From contig CAKUAR010000021.1 in the NCBI GenBank assembly GCA_934636465.1, positions 1 through 36,481 on the forward strand: a DNA stretch of 36,481 bases, in the 5' to 3' direction. Positions 9,598 to 17,683 of the stretch are shown in pieces. The position numbers and the translations under genes are program-made. The notes below the pieces were generated by a model. It searched no databases, was not told the origin of the DNA, and saw nothing but the letters and a program-made list of their open reading frames with translations. Source of the stretch: an uncultured Muribaculaceae bacterium (GTDB lineage: Bacteria; Bacteroidota; Bacteroidia; Bacteroidales; Muribaculaceae). Positions within the stretch are counted from its first letter, which is position 1, and every line of letters begins with the position of its first letter.

Positions 9598-9640
9598 ATG
9601 GGAGCTGTGCCTGTTTGCGGCACGGCTCCCATTGCTTTTT
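9598..9640 (+). terminator. Strong intrinsic terminator of the gyrA-TPR unit
   Basis: Arms ATGGGAGCTGTGCC (9598-9611) and GGCACGGCTCCCAT (9619-9632) form a 14-bp, GC-rich stem with one G-U and a 7-nt loop. A T-run follows at 9636-9640. It lies 33 bases after the TPR gene stop. Confidence 0.9.
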
Positions 9641-9713
9641 ACGGGCAACAAGCGCAGCGTGGTTGTCCCAGCAGGCAATTCGGCGTTTTGTCAAGGATTT
9701 TATTTTTGGGGAA

Positions 9714-9746
9714 TTGCTGATTTGTGGGGCATAATTATTAATTTTG
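9714..9746 (+). promoter_or_regulatory. Candidate promoter for the Yip1-family gene and smpB
   Basis: TAATTTTG at 9739-9746 matches TAnnTTTG, with TTGC at 9714-9717 at 21-bp spacing. Transcription would start close to 9753, leaving a leader of only about 12-15 nt before the ATG codons at 9765 and 9768. Confidence 0.45.
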
Positions 9747-9764
9747 CAATTCACAAGCATTAGG

Positions 9765-10313
9765 ATGATGAGTTTGTTAAAAAACATAGCAATCGTGATA
9801 ATCTCACCAAAAGTGGGGTGGGAGGAGATAAATAAATCCGGGGTGTCAACACAGACGGCGTTGGCAAGAGGATTTTATCCACTTCTGGCATTGCTTGCTA
9901 TATCTGCCTTTGTTCCAATGTTTTATGATGGCACAATAGGGCTTAAAGATGGATTGATGCAAGCTATAATACAATTTTCAAGCTATTTTTTCAGCTACTT
10001 TATATGCAGCTATCTGGTTGACGGCTTCTTTCCGGAGCTTAACAAGACACATTCGGCAAATTCGAGGTTAAACGACTTCATTGTGTATAACCTTATTTAT
10101 TTGGTGCTTTTGGCCATCTTGGCCAATTTGCTGCCGTCACGTTTCCCGGTGCTGTCGATGATGGTGCTTTATGTGCCATTTATGGCATATAAGGGAGTGG
10201 ATTATCTGGGTGTGAAGCAGAACAAAATCCATGTGTTTGTGGCAGCGGTTTCGGTGATGTTTTTATTGATACCGACCGTTTTGCACAGTGTTCTTGAAAT
10301 CATAATTACTTGA
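9765..10313 (+). CDS. Yip1-family integral membrane protein
   Basis: This protein of about 182 residues appears to have five membrane-spanning segments: [41 protein letters not shown], a [16 protein letters not shown] segment and [15 protein letters not shown]. The N-terminal [12 protein letters not shown] motif (ISPK.GWEEI) is typical of the Yip1/YIP1-like family in Bacteroidota. No enzymatic residues are evident and the cellular role is unknown. Two ATG codons, at 9765 and 9768, are equally plausible starts; an upstream TTG at 9744 overlaps the predicted promoter and is rejected. The smpB ATG follows the stop by 5 bases, so the two genes are very likely co-transcribed. Confidence 0.8.
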   Translation: MMSLLKNIAIVIISPKVGWEEINKSGVSTQTALARGFYPLLALLAISAFVPMFYDGTIGLKDGLMQAIIQFSSYFFSYFICSYLVDGFFPELNKTHSANSRLNDFIVYNLIYLVLLAILANLLPSRFPVLSMMVLYVPFMAYKGVDYLGVKQNKIHVFVAAVSVMFLLIPTVLHSVLEIIIT

Positions 10314-10318
10314 ATGTT

Positions 10319-10774
10319 ATGGCTACTACCAATGTTAACATAAAAAACAGAAAGGCAACGTTCGATTATGAGATAATCGAAACTTTTACTGCCGGCATAG
10401 TGCTGACTGGAACTGAAATTAAGAGCATCAGGCTTGGCAAGGCAGGCTTGACCGACACGTTTTGCATAGTTGACCACGGCGAAATGTGGCTTAAAAATAT
10501 GTATATCTCCGAATATTCATACGGCTCGTATAACAACCACGTTACGCATCGCGACCGCAAGTTGTTGCTCAATAAAAAGGAAATACAAAAAATAGACAAG
10601 GCCAATCAGCAGCCAGGTTTCTCAATAATTCCTCTAAGGGTGTTTATTAATGAGCGTGGACTTGCCAAAGTGGTGATTGCAATAGCCAAAGGTAAGAAAA
10701 TGTTTGATAAGCGACAGTCTATTAAAGAACGTGAGGATAAGAAATCTATGGCGCGTGTGTTGAAACGTGGCTAA
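10319..10774 (+). CDS. smpB: SsrA-binding protein SmpB
   Basis: SmpB binds tmRNA (SsrA) and brings it to ribosomes stalled on broken mRNA, allowing rescue and tagging of the stalled peptide. The 151-residue length is typical. The sequence shows the OB-fold start ([17 protein letters not shown], then [10 protein letters not shown]), the middle part [11 protein letters not shown], and the basic C-terminal tail ([18 protein letters not shown]) that inserts into the mRNA channel. The ATG at 10319 is used; upstream codons belong to the Yip1 gene end. The tmRNA gene itself was not found in the window. The gene ends 11 bases before a terminator. Confidence 0.97.
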   Translation: MATTNVNIKNRKATFDYEIIETFTAGIVLTGTEIKSIRLGKAGLTDTFCIVDHGEMWLKNMYISEYSYGSYNNHVTHRDRKLLLNKKEIQKIDKANQQPGFSIIPLRVFINERGLAKVVIAIAKGKKMFDKRQSIKEREDKKSMARVLKRG

Positions 10775-10785
10775 TAAAAGAATTT

Positions 10786-10818
10786 AAGCGATGTTGCATG
10801 ACGCAGCACCGCTTTTTT
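10786..10818 (+). terminator. Intrinsic terminator after smpB
   Basis: Arms AAGCGATGTTGC (10786-10797) and GCAGCACCGCTT (10803-10814) pair over 12 positions with one G-U and one A-C mismatch, around a 5-nt loop. T residues follow to 10818. It lies 11 bases after the smpB stop codon. Confidence 0.85.
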
Positions 10819-10820
10819 AT

Positions 10821-10850
10821 TAATGCCAATTTGAAACATAATTGGCATTA
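10821..10850. repeat. Perfect 11-bp inverted repeat after the smpB terminator
   Basis: TAATGCCAATT (10821-10831) and AATTGGCATTA (10840-10850) are exact reverse complements around the 8-nt loop TGAAACAT. No T-run follows on either strand, so it is not a standard terminator. It may be a protein-binding site or an RNA 3'-end stabiliser. The core GCCAAT/ATTGGC recurs in other intergenic repeats in this window. Confidence 0.7.
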
Positions 10851-11038
10851 TGTTAAATAGAAATCTTGGGGATTTTCGATGGTGGGTTTTGGAGTTTGTT
10901 TTTGTCTTCCGCTCTATCTTCCTCTTTTCTCTCCTTTTCCTACTTCCTTTTTTCACATCTTTCCAAATCTTTATTTTCTGTTGTGTTCTTGTTTGACTAT
11001 TGCTGTGGCTTCTTTTTGGTTACCACATGAGTTGTGCT

Positions 11039-11059
11039 GTCAGTCGTTTAACGACTGAC
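11039..11059. repeat. Near-perfect palindrome, 10-bp arms and 1-nt centre
   Basis: GTCAGTCGTT (11039-11048) and AACGACTGAC (11050-11059) are exact reverse complements with a single T between them. Such a compact palindrome fits a dimeric regulator or recombinase site better than an RNA hairpin, but no partner gene is nearby. Confidence 0.6.
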
Positions 11060-11190
11060 TCTTAGTATATGACTATTTTGTTATATGATTGCCGTTGTTC
11101 CTGCTATTCTAATGTTGTGCGTTACTAAACGTTCAATGCCGCTGTATCTTTTTATGGATTCTGAAAACCTTTTGTTCGCCTTCAAATTTT

Positions 11191-11234
11191 ATGACACAAA
11201 AATAATTGGGCTAAGAAACGTTTATTTGTGTCAT
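11191..11234. repeat. 10-bp inverted repeat with 24-nt spacer
   Basis: ATGACACAAA (11191-11200) and TTTGTGTCAT (11225-11234) are exact reverse complements. The spacer is 24 nt, so the pair could form a large-loop hairpin in RNA or two half-sites on DNA. It lies in the gene-poor gap between smpB and the large secreted protein. Confidence 0.55.
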
Positions 11235-11456
11235 GTTGACTCATTATTGTTTCTTGCAAATGCTACTCTGCTGCGAAGTTTGTTTTGTGTATGTGATACG
11301 CGTACCTACGGCATGCTGTGCGTGGTGGTGTTCTGATACACATGACCGTCACTGTGCTCCTCTGTCGAGTCAACTATCATCAGTGGTACAGTTTTCTGGA
11401 TTACGAGGAAATTTGTTTTTTTTGTAAAAAATGTAAAAAAATATTGAGAGTGCTTG

Positions 11457-11486
11457 TTGCTGACGTTATTTAATTAGCTATATTTG
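11457..11486 (+). promoter_or_regulatory. Candidate promoter of the Ig-like secreted protein
   Basis: TATATTTG at 11479-11486 is an exact TAnnTTTG match, and TTG at 11457-11459 precedes it by 19 bp. The start of transcription would be near 11493, giving a leader of about 100 nt before the ATG at 11596/11599. Confidence 0.5.
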
Positions 11487-11598
11487 CGATATGGTAATTT
11501 GATTTTTAGAGATTTACTATATTTTTTTGAAATTTACTTACATTATCATATTTACTATAATGCCAATTATAGTTCATTAACAAAACTTTTTAATAATG

Positions 11599-14043
11599 AT
11601 GAAGAAATTTTTTACGCTATTGTTAATGGCCATTATGGCTGTTGGCTATTCTTGGGCAGCCGAGACTGAAACAATTGATTTTAGAACTATTAATTTCTCG
11701 GAGCAGAATCCTAAAAAATGGGCTACAAGTTATGATAAACACATTGTAACTGGCAATGAATTCATTGTAACATTTACAGGTGCCAGCAAACAGGATAAAA
11801 CGATAACTGATATGCCGGTTATAAAAAATGATTATGTGGAGATTTCAACAAAGAAAGAAACAACCAAAATAATAGGTGTAGAACTTACACTAAAAAGATG
11901 GAATCAAAAAACAAAAAAAGTTTCTTTGTATGCATATAACGGTAAATCCTATGGGGCTTCTCCTGTTGCCGAATCTGATAAGTTTTATTTGATGGCAGAA
12001 GGCTTTTCTACAAGTAAGGTTAAATTTACATTTAATCAGGCAACTAACCAAGTTGGCGTGCAGTCAATTAAGTTGACTTACACCACTGGTGATGAGCCAC
12101 AGAAGACCAAAACAACTTTGAGTTTTGGTGCAGATGTTGACGGCAAGACCATTGACATGAATTTGGGTGACTCTAAAACATATACTGCTACCCTATCCCC
12201 TAATGTTGATGGTGCGGTGATTTCGTATGTGAGCAGTGTGGCTGATATCGCTTCAGTGGATAACACTGGTAAAATAACGGCATTAAAAGAAGGAACGTCA
12301 ACAATCACTGCAACTTATGCCGGAGATGACACTCACGAAAAATCTTCTGCATCATACACAGTGAACGTGAAAGATGCAAGATTTGCTTCAATGTTAGCAT
12401 TTGCAGAAACAAAAATAAGTAAATTTTATGGCGAAAAATACACACAAACTGCAACTCTTAAAAACAGTGATGGTGCGCCGGATTTTGTTGACAAAACCAT
12501 AAAATATAGCAGTAGCAATACCGATATTGCCACCATAGATGAGCTGACTGGTGAGGTGACTTGCTTAATGAAAGCTGGTACAACCGAGATTAAGGCCGAA
12601 TATGCCGGAGACACCAACCACAAGGCCGCCTCGGCAACTTACGAGTTGACCGTGGAGGAAAAATTGCCAGAAGGCGCAATTGTGTTTAGTAATGATGTTA
12701 ATTCTTTTGATGGAATTAAGGCTAAGTATGCTGATAACAACAGTCCTGTTAAAATGATTGCAAGTGACAAAAAAGCTTACACTTGGACTTGGTCAAATGG
12801 GCAGATAGGTAAGACCAATTCTAATGAGATACAGGTCAAGTCTGGAACAAAAATATTGTCACCTGTAGAATTTTTTGAATTCGATGGATATACTGTTATT
12901 TTGAGCTATAAGTTTACATCGGGCAGTGGAAAATTTAATTTTGTAACAGGTGATAATACAACAATGGTTAATGCCGGTGGTGTGACAAGTACAATCGTTA
13001 AAAAATCATTTACGGTAGAGCCTGGAAAGGATTTCGCAATAAATAATGGTTCAAATGCATTGTATATAAGCAAAATAGAAATCATTCCGAATGGATATAT
13101 CTTAAAAGGAACTATTGCCGCAGAACGTGTCGGCAATGTTAAGCTGACTGGCAAAAATCTGCGAGTGGTTAAGCAGTTCAAGAGCAAAGACGGCAACAGC
13201 AACATGCTTGTGGTGAAAGACGCTGACGGCGAAGCCGTGGATAAAGCAACCATAGAGGGTGAGCCATATCACATATCCTACTCCAACGAGGGTGAAACTG
13301 TTGTGAAAAAACAAGAGGAATATGGTGAAAGCAACTGGTTTATAGTGGAAGTTAATGGCGACGACAACACCAACTATGAGAACAAATATTTGAAGTCTGT
13401 TACAGGAACGCTTGCCAATGTTGGAAATTGGCAAATGCTTGCTACTGGCGGTGTGTATCCCACCATTGAGGTGAATGAAGATGGTGAAGCTGAAGAATAT
13501 GTGCCAAACGCATATACGCCAGTGAACTTTATGGTAGCTGCTGGAAGCAACAAAATTAAGGCTGACGATGGCAAGGAATACTTCTTCATGAACCCGAAAC
13601 GCGGTGAATATGTTACGGTGGTAGATGCTGTGTATAAAGGCGGTAAATTCTATGTTCCGGCAAAAGAAGGGTCGGTTAATCACTATGGTTTTAATGGCGC
13701 TGTTGCAATAGACGACACTTATCAGGTGATTCCTACGGGTTTAGAGGAAGACAAGTTCTATTCGTTCGACGCCATAGTGCTCGGCATTGACAACAAGGCT
13801 GCTACTGACAAGGTGGCCGCAAATGACAACTCGGAAGTTAGCACACTCTATAAGGTGGCTCCGCTGAATTTGACCAACAAAACCGTGACTGGTGTTGACG
13901 ATGTGACTACAGCAAAAACTGTGGTGGACATCACATACTACAACGTGGCAGGTGTGGCAAGCGCCAAGCCTTTTGACGGTGTGAACATTGTGGTGACAAG
14001 ATATGCCGATGGCAGCACTAAGGCTACCAAGGAATTGAGATAA
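11599..14043 (+). CDS. Large secreted protein with two Ig-like domains and T9SS-like tail
   Basis: This exported protein of 814 residues has a signal peptide (KKFFTLLLMAIMAVGYSWAA). An N-terminal beta-rich domain (about 24-170, IDFRTINFS onward) is followed by two tandem Big_2-like Ig domains (about 174-262 and 264-355), each ending with the signature ITATYAGD/IKAEYAGD. Next come a second beta-rich domain (355-500) and a longer region of unknown fold. The last 50 residues contain VTGVDD, ITYYNVAG, PFDGVNIVV and a Lys/Thr-rich end. This resembles the C-terminal sorting tails of surface proteins exported by the type IX system, though it is shorter than the best-known examples. The ATG doublet at 11596/11599 leaves the exact start open by one codon. 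It stands alone between a predicted promoter and a terminator. It is likely a cell-surface protein; ligand and function are unknown. Confidence 0.85.
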   Translation: MKKFFTLLLMAIMAVGYSWAAETETIDFRTINFSEQNPKKWATSYDKHIVTGNEFIVTFTGASKQDKTITDMPVIKNDYVEISTKKETTKIIGVELTLKRWNQKTKKVSLYAYNGKSYGASPVAESDKFYLMAEGFSTSKVKFTFNQATNQVGVQSIKLTYTTGDEPQKTKTTLSFGADVDGKTIDMNLGDSKTYTATLSPNVDGAVISYVSSVADIASVDNTGKITALKEGTSTITATYAGDDTHEKSSASYTVNVKDARFASMLAFAETKISKFYGEKYTQTATLKNSDGAPDFVDKTIKYSSSNTDIATIDELTGEVTCLMKAGTTEIKAEYAGDTNHKAASATYELTVEEKLPEGAIVFSNDVNSFDGIKAKYADNNSPVKMIASDKKAYTWTWSNGQIGKTNSNEIQVKSGTKILSPVEFFEFDGYTVILSYKFTSGSGKFNFVTGDNTTMVNAGGVTSTIVKKSFTVEPGKDFAINNGSNALYISKIEIIPNGYILKGTIAAERVGNVKLTGKNLRVVKQFKSKDGNSNMLVVKDADGEAVDKATIEGEPYHISYSNEGETVVKKQEEYGESNWFIVEVNGDDNTNYENKYLKSVTGTLANVGNWQMLATGGVYPTIEVNEDGEAEEYVPNAYTPVNFMVAAGSNKIKADDGKEYFFMNPKRGEYVTVVDAVYKGGKFYVPAKEGSVNHYGFNGAVAIDDTYQVIPTGLEEDKFYSFDAIVLGIDNKAATDKVAANDNSEVSTLYKVAPLNLTNKTVTGVDDVTTAKTVVDITYYNVAGVASAKPFDGVNIVVTRYADGSTKATKELR

Positions 14044-14055
14044 CAGACAAACCAT

Positions 14056-14069
14056 GCCGCGAGAGCGGC
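14056..14069 (+). repeat. Small GC-rich hairpin with GAGA tetraloop
   Basis: GCCGC (14056-14060) and GCGGC (14065-14069) pair around GAGA, a GNRA-type loop. It lies between the stop codon of the Ig-like protein gene and its terminator and may protect the mRNA 3' end. Confidence 0.45.
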
Positions 14070-14079
14070 TGTGATGCAG

Positions 14080-14120
14080 GTCCGGTGAAATTTGTAAAGG
14101 AGTTTCACCGGACTTGTTTT
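14080..14120 (+). terminator. Intrinsic terminator of the Ig-like protein gene
   Basis: GTCCGGTGAAA (14080-14090) and TTTCACCGGAC (14103-14113) form a perfect 11-bp stem with a 12-nt loop. The run TTGTTTT follows (14114-14120). Confidence 0.88.
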
Positions 14121-14142
14121 ATAATATTTTAAGCAGTAATAC

Positions 14143-14173
14143 TTTGCTAAGTCGGTCATTTTTTAGAACTTTG
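14143..14173 (+). promoter_or_regulatory. Candidate lpx operon promoter
   Basis: TTTG at 14143-14146 precedes GAACTTTG at 14166-14173 by 19 bp. The second box deviates from TAnnTTTG in its first base only. It lies 35 bases upstream of the lpxD ATG, just after the terminator of the preceding gene. Confidence 0.4.
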
Positions 14174-14208
14174 TAGAATATTAAAATACGGTAAAATAAA
14201 ATAACAAG

Positions 14209-15243
14209 ATGGAAATTACTGTTGAGCAGCTTGCCGCCATCGTGAAAGGCACCATCGAAGGTGACGCAAAGGCTGTGATTACCAACTATGCGAAAATAGA
14301 AGAAGCCAAGAAAGGTTCAATAACATTTTTGGCAAATCCAAAGTACACCCACTATATCTACTCGACCGAGGCCACTGCGGTGCTCGTGCGAAACGACTTT
14401 GAACCAGAACACCCGGTGAACGCCACGCTGATAAAGGTGGCTGACCCTTACACCACCATAGCCGACTTGCTGAATTTCGTGAACAGCCAGCGCCCAGAAA
14501 AGGTGGGCGTGGAGCAGCCATCGTTTGTGAGCGAGGGCGTGACATTGCCCGAAGGCGCATACGTGGGAGCATTTGCCTATATCGGAAAAAATGTGAAGCT
14601 CGGAAAAAATGTGAAAATATATCCGCAGGTATATGTGGGCGATGATGTGGAGTTGGGCGACGACGTTACGCTCTACCCTGGCGTGAAGGTGTATCACGGC
14701 TGCCGCATAGGCAACCGCTGCATAGTGCAAGGCGGAGCCACAATAGGCGGCGACGGGTTTGGTTTCGCGCCCAAGGCCGACGGCACATACGAGAAAATAT
14801 CGCAAGTGGGCATTGTGATTCTTGAGGACGATGTGGAGATAGGCGCTAACACCACAATAGACCGTGCCACAATGGGCGCAACCGTGGTTCACAAAGGCGT
14901 GAAGCTCGACAACCTGATTCAGGTGGCACATAATGTGGAGATAGGAGAAAACACCGTGATGGCAGCCCAAGTGGGCATAGCCGGCTCAACCAAGATTGGC
15001 AAACACAACATGGTGGGCGGACAAGTGGGGTTTGCCGGTCACATAACTGTGGGCGACTACAACGGAATAGGCGCACAGTCGGGCATACCAAACAGCATAG
15101 GCGACAAGAAACGTGTGCTTGGCTCCCCAGCCATCAACGCGCTGGAGTTTGCACGACAAAACGTTTACCTCAAGCGTCTGGGCGAGATGTATAATGACAT
15201 CAGCGCACTGAAAAAGCGTGTGGACAGCGACAAAAAAGACTGA
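14209..15243 (+). CDS. lpxD: UDP-3-O-acylglucosamine N-acyltransferase LpxD
   Basis: LpxD adds the second hydroxyacyl chain, from acyl-ACP, to the glucosamine nitrogen in the third step of lipid A synthesis; it is a cytosolic trimer. The 344-residue protein has an N-terminal uridine-binding domain (1-100), then a left-handed beta-helix of hexapeptide repeats ([17 protein letters not shown] onward) with the family motif GGDGFGFAP. The probable catalytic His241 lies in [10 protein letters not shown] short C-terminal helix ([17 protein letters not shown]) follows. It is the first gene of an lpxD / lpxC-fabZ / lpxA cluster, with 62 bases to the next ATG and no terminator between. Confidence 0.97.
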   Translation: MEITVEQLAAIVKGTIEGDAKAVITNYAKIEEAKKGSITFLANPKYTHYIYSTEATAVLVRNDFEPEHPVNATLIKVADPYTTIADLLNFVNSQRPEKVGVEQPSFVSEGVTLPEGAYVGAFAYIGKNVKLGKNVKIYPQVYVGDDVELGDDVTLYPGVKVYHGCRIGNRCIVQGGATIGGDGFGFAPKADGTYEKISQVGIVILEDDVEIGANTTIDRATMGATVVHKGVKLDNLIQVAHNVEIGENTVMAAQVGIAGSTKIGKHNMVGGQVGFAGHITVGDYNGIGAQSGIPNSIGDKKRVLGSPAINALEFARQNVYLKRLGEMYNDISALKKRVDSDKKD

Positions 15244-15305
15244 ACGCATGTGCGCATTTCCGGATTTGAAAAACATGAAAAATAATAGACAATTATTATA
15301 AGAAA

Positions 15306-16697
15306 ATGAAACAACTGACATTAAAAAGTCAATTTTCAGTTTCGGGCAAGGGACTTCACACCGGCTTGCACATAACGGCAACATTCAAGCCTGCCGAGGT
15401 CAACACCGGCTATGTGCTGAAACGCATAGACCTTGAAGGTCAACCCACGGTGGCAGCCCTCGCCGAGAATGTGGTGCAAACCACCAGGGGCACAGTGATA
15501 GCAAGCCGCAGCAACGGCGATGTGCGTGTGGGCACGATAGAGCATGCCATGGCGGCACTGTATGCAGCAGGAATAGACAACTGCCTGATAGAGGTGAACG
15601 CTCCAGAAATACCGGTACTCGACGGCAGCGCAATAGAGATAGTCAACCACATAGACGAAGTGGGTGTGGTGGAGCAAGACGCCGAAAAAGAATATTATGT
15701 GGTTAAGCAACGCATAAAAGTGTTTGACGAGCAGACTGGTGCATCGCTGATAGTGCTGCCCGACGACGAGTTTTCAATAGACACTATGATTGCGTTTGAC
15801 TCCCCCATTCTGCCTAACCAATTTGCGTCGCTCGACAATTTGCGCGATTTCAAGAAAGAGATAGCCGCCAGCCGCACATTTGTGTTTGTGAGAGAAATTT
15901 TGCCTCTTGTGCAAAATAACCTTATAAAGGGTGGTGACCTTGACAATGCGATTGTGATATATGACAGCCCCATGAAGCAAGAGGACTTGGACAAGCTCGC
16001 CGACCTGATGCATGTGCAGCACAAGCACGTGGACGAGTTGGGCTACTTGAACAACAAGCCACTTGTGTATAACAACGAGCCGGCACGCCACAAACTACTC
16101 GACGTGCTTGGTGACCTTGCGCTGATAGGCCGTCCGCTCAAAGGCCGCATCATAGCCACAAAGCCAGGTCACACAATCAATAACAGACTGTCGCGCAAAA
16201 TCAGACAAGAACTGAAATATCAAAACGTGCAAGCACCGGAATATGACCCAAACGCACAGCCGGTGATGGACGTGAACCGCATAAGACGGATACTCCCCCA
16301 CCGCTACCCAATGCTCTTGGTTGACAAAATAATAGAGATTGGCAAAACACATGTGGTGGGCGTGAAAAATGTGTCGGGCAACGAGCCGTATTTCCAGGGG
16401 CACTTCCCCCAGGAGCCTGTTATGCCAGGTGTGTTGCAAGTGGAAGCCATGGCGCAAACTGGCGCAATGCTCGTGATGGACACACTGGAGCACCCGGAGC
16501 AATATTCCACCTACTTCATGAAGATAGATAACGTGAAATTCCGCCAAAAGGTGGTTCCAGGCGACACGCTTATATTCCATTTATCGCTTATTTCGCCCAT
16601 ACACCACGGTTGCGCCGTGATGAAGGGTTACGCCTTTGTGGGAGAAAAAGTGGTGTCGGAAGCGGAATTCATGGCACAAATAATTAAAAACAAATAA
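15306..16697 (+). CDS. lpxC-fabZ: Fused LpxC deacetylase and FabZ dehydratase
   Basis: This two-enzyme fusion has 463 residues. The N-terminal part (about 1-300) is LpxC, the zinc deacetylase that commits UDP-3-O-acyl-GlcNAc to lipid A. Its zinc ligands are probably His80 in IEHAMAAL and His262 plus Asp266 in RHKLLDVLGD. The C-terminal part (about 320-463) is FabZ, the 3-hydroxyacyl-ACP dehydratase of fatty acid elongation, with PHRYPMLLVDKI, catalytic His366 in QGHFPQEPVMPG and Glu380 in VEAMAQTGAM, spaced 14 residues as in stand-alone FabZ. Both sets of active-site residues are present. Because LpxC and FabZ compete for the hydroxyacyl pool, the fusion ties the two supplies together. This fusion is known across Bacteroidota. 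lpxA follows after 16 bases. Confidence 0.97.
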   Translation: MKQLTLKSQFSVSGKGLHTGLHITATFKPAEVNTGYVLKRIDLEGQPTVAALAENVVQTTRGTVIASRSNGDVRVGTIEHAMAALYAAGIDNCLIEVNAPEIPVLDGSAIEIVNHIDEVGVVEQDAEKEYYVVKQRIKVFDEQTGASLIVLPDDEFSIDTMIAFDSPILPNQFASLDNLRDFKKEIAASRTFVFVREILPLVQNNLIKGGDLDNAIVIYDSPMKQEDLDKLADLMHVQHKHVDELGYLNNKPLVYNNEPARHKLLDVLGDLALIGRPLKGRIIATKPGHTINNRLSRKIRQELKYQNVQAPEYDPNAQPVMDVNRIRRILPHRYPMLLVDKIIEIGKTHVVGVKNVSGNEPYFQGHFPQEPVMPGVLQVEAMAQTGAMLVMDTLEHPEQYSTYFMKIDNVKFRQKVVPGDTLIFHLSLISPIHHGCAVMKGYAFVGEKVVSEAEFMAQIIKNK

Positions 16698-16713
16698 TTG
16701 CAAAAACAGAAAC

Positions 16714-17493
16714 ATGGACAAGCGAGAACTGTCATACATAAGTCCTAACGCAAAGATTGGCAAGAATGTGGAAATCGGTCCGTTTGTGACGATAGAGGAT
16801 AATGTGGAGATTGGTGACAACACGGTGATTGACAGCAATGCCACAATTCACTCCGGTGCCCGAATCGGCAAAAATTGCCACATACACGCAGGAGCGTCGA
16901 TTAGTGACATACCGCAAGACTTGAAATTCAAGGGCGAGGAAACACTGACCATAATAGGCGACCACACCAATATAAGGGAATTTGCCACAGTGCACCGCGG
17001 CACAGCCTCTAAGGGCAAAACCGTGGTGGGCAGCTACTGCCTGATTATGGCCTACTGCCATGTGGCTCATGACTGTGTGCTTGGCGACCACGTGATAATG
17101 TCAAACACCACGCAGCTTGCCGGCGAAGTGGTGGTGGGCGACTGGGCTGTAATAGGCGGCGGCACGCTCGTACACCAGTTCACACACATAGGCCAGCACG
17201 TGATGATACAGGGCGGTTCGCTCGTGAGCAAAGATGTGCCGCCGTTTGCAATGGCTGGCCGTTTTCCGCTCGTGTATGAGGGTGTGAACTCGGTGGGCTT
17301 GCGCCGCAGAGGTTTCTCGCAAGAGCAGATTGACACGGTGCAAGACGTGTATCGCCGGCTGTATCACTCTGAACTGAATGTGACAGCTGCCGTGGCAAAA
17401 ATCAGAGAAGACATGCCGCAAAGCCAGGAGCGCGACACAGTACTCGATTTTGTGGCAAAATCGTCACGCGGAATCATCAGGTCGAGCGTTTAA
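16714..17493 (+). CDS. lpxA: UDP-N-acetylglucosamine O-acyltransferase LpxA
   Basis: LpxA transfers a 3-hydroxyacyl chain from ACP to UDP-GlcNAc, the first step of lipid A synthesis, in the cytosol as a trimer. At 259 residues it has the usual length. Hexapeptide repeats begin at once (ISPNAKIGKNVEIGPF). The catalytic His lies in CHVAHDCVLG (about residue 119), and the LVHQFTHIG and GLRRRGFS motifs before the C-terminal helical part are characteristic and distinguish it from LpxD. It is the last gene of the lpx cluster and is followed by a perfect 14-bp terminator stem. Confidence 0.97.
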   Translation: MDKRELSYISPNAKIGKNVEIGPFVTIEDNVEIGDNTVIDSNATIHSGARIGKNCHIHAGASISDIPQDLKFKGEETLTIIGDHTNIREFATVHRGTASKGKTVVGSYCLIMAYCHVAHDCVLGDHVIMSNTTQLAGEVVVGDWAVIGGGTLVHQFTHIGQHVMIQGGSLVSKDVPPFAMAGRFPLVYEGVNSVGLRRRGFSQEQIDTVQDVYRRLYHSELNVTAAVAKIREDMPQSQERDTVLDFVAKSSRGIIRSSV

Positions 17494-17524
17494 GCACGCG
17501 AAACCAATCAAAACAAGGCATAAC

Positions 17525-17571
17525 CAAGCGAGAAAAGGCGGATCACTCCCCTTTTCTCGCTTGCTGTTTTT
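17525..17571 (+). terminator. Intrinsic terminator of the lpx operon
   Basis: CAAGCGAGAAAAGG (17525-17538) and CCTTTTCTCGCTTG (17550-17563) are perfect 14-bp complements with an 11-nt loop. A T-run (17567-17571) follows. Confidence 0.92.
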
Positions 17572-17642
17572 GGACATGGTGCGGTTTCGATATGTAAGCA
17601 TGGGCGTAAAGAGTTCATAATCACAAAATGTTGGTTAAAAAT

Positions 17643-17658
17643 ATTGGCGATTGCCAAT
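17643..17658 (+). promoter_or_regulatory. Palindrome over the mutAB -33 box, possible operator
   Basis: ATTGGC (17643-17648) and GCCAAT (17653-17658) are exact inverted half-sites separated by GATT. The left half covers the TTGG that would serve as the -33 element of the mutAB promoter. A regulator bound here would overlap RNA polymerase. The regulator is unknown. Confidence 0.4.
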
Positions 17659-17673
17659 AAATATTTATCTTTG
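17644..17673 (+). promoter_or_regulatory. Candidate mutAB promoter
   Basis: TTGG at 17644-17647 and TATCTTTG at 17666-17673, an exact TAnnTTTG match, are 18 bp apart. Transcription would begin near 17680, leaving a leader of about 74 nt before the mutA ATG. Confidence 0.55.
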
Positions 17674-17683
17674 TGAAGTGGGT

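Larger units (their letters stand above)
10819..11456 (+). other. Gene-poor region with inverted repeats and a pyrimidine tract
   Basis: About 640 bases without a convincing gene. It contains an 11-bp inverted repeat (10821-10850), a long pyrimidine tract (about 10905-10965), a near-perfect palindrome (11039-11059) and a 10-bp inverted repeat with a 24-nt spacer (11191-11234). An 83-codon frame at 11085-11336 is Cys/Leu/Val-rich, has no recognisable family and is not supported. The region could hold a non-coding RNA or a decayed gene; neither can be shown from sequence alone. Confidence 0.4.

Noticed and set aside
10771..10956. 61-codon Lys/Arg-rich minus-strand frame after smpB
   Set aside because: Its basic start simply translates the pyrimidine tract, and its end crosses the smpB terminator. 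There is no independent support.
11085..11336. 83-codon frame in the smpB downstream gap
   Set aside because: The translation is a Cys/Leu/Val-rich mix without signal, repeat or family features, and it crosses an inverted repeat. It was described as part of the gap rather than as a gene.
10775..11595. tmRNA (ssrA) next to smpB
   Set aside because: No tRNA-like acceptor ends, no GGGG...GGTTTCGAC-type 5' end and no tag reading frame were found in the gap.
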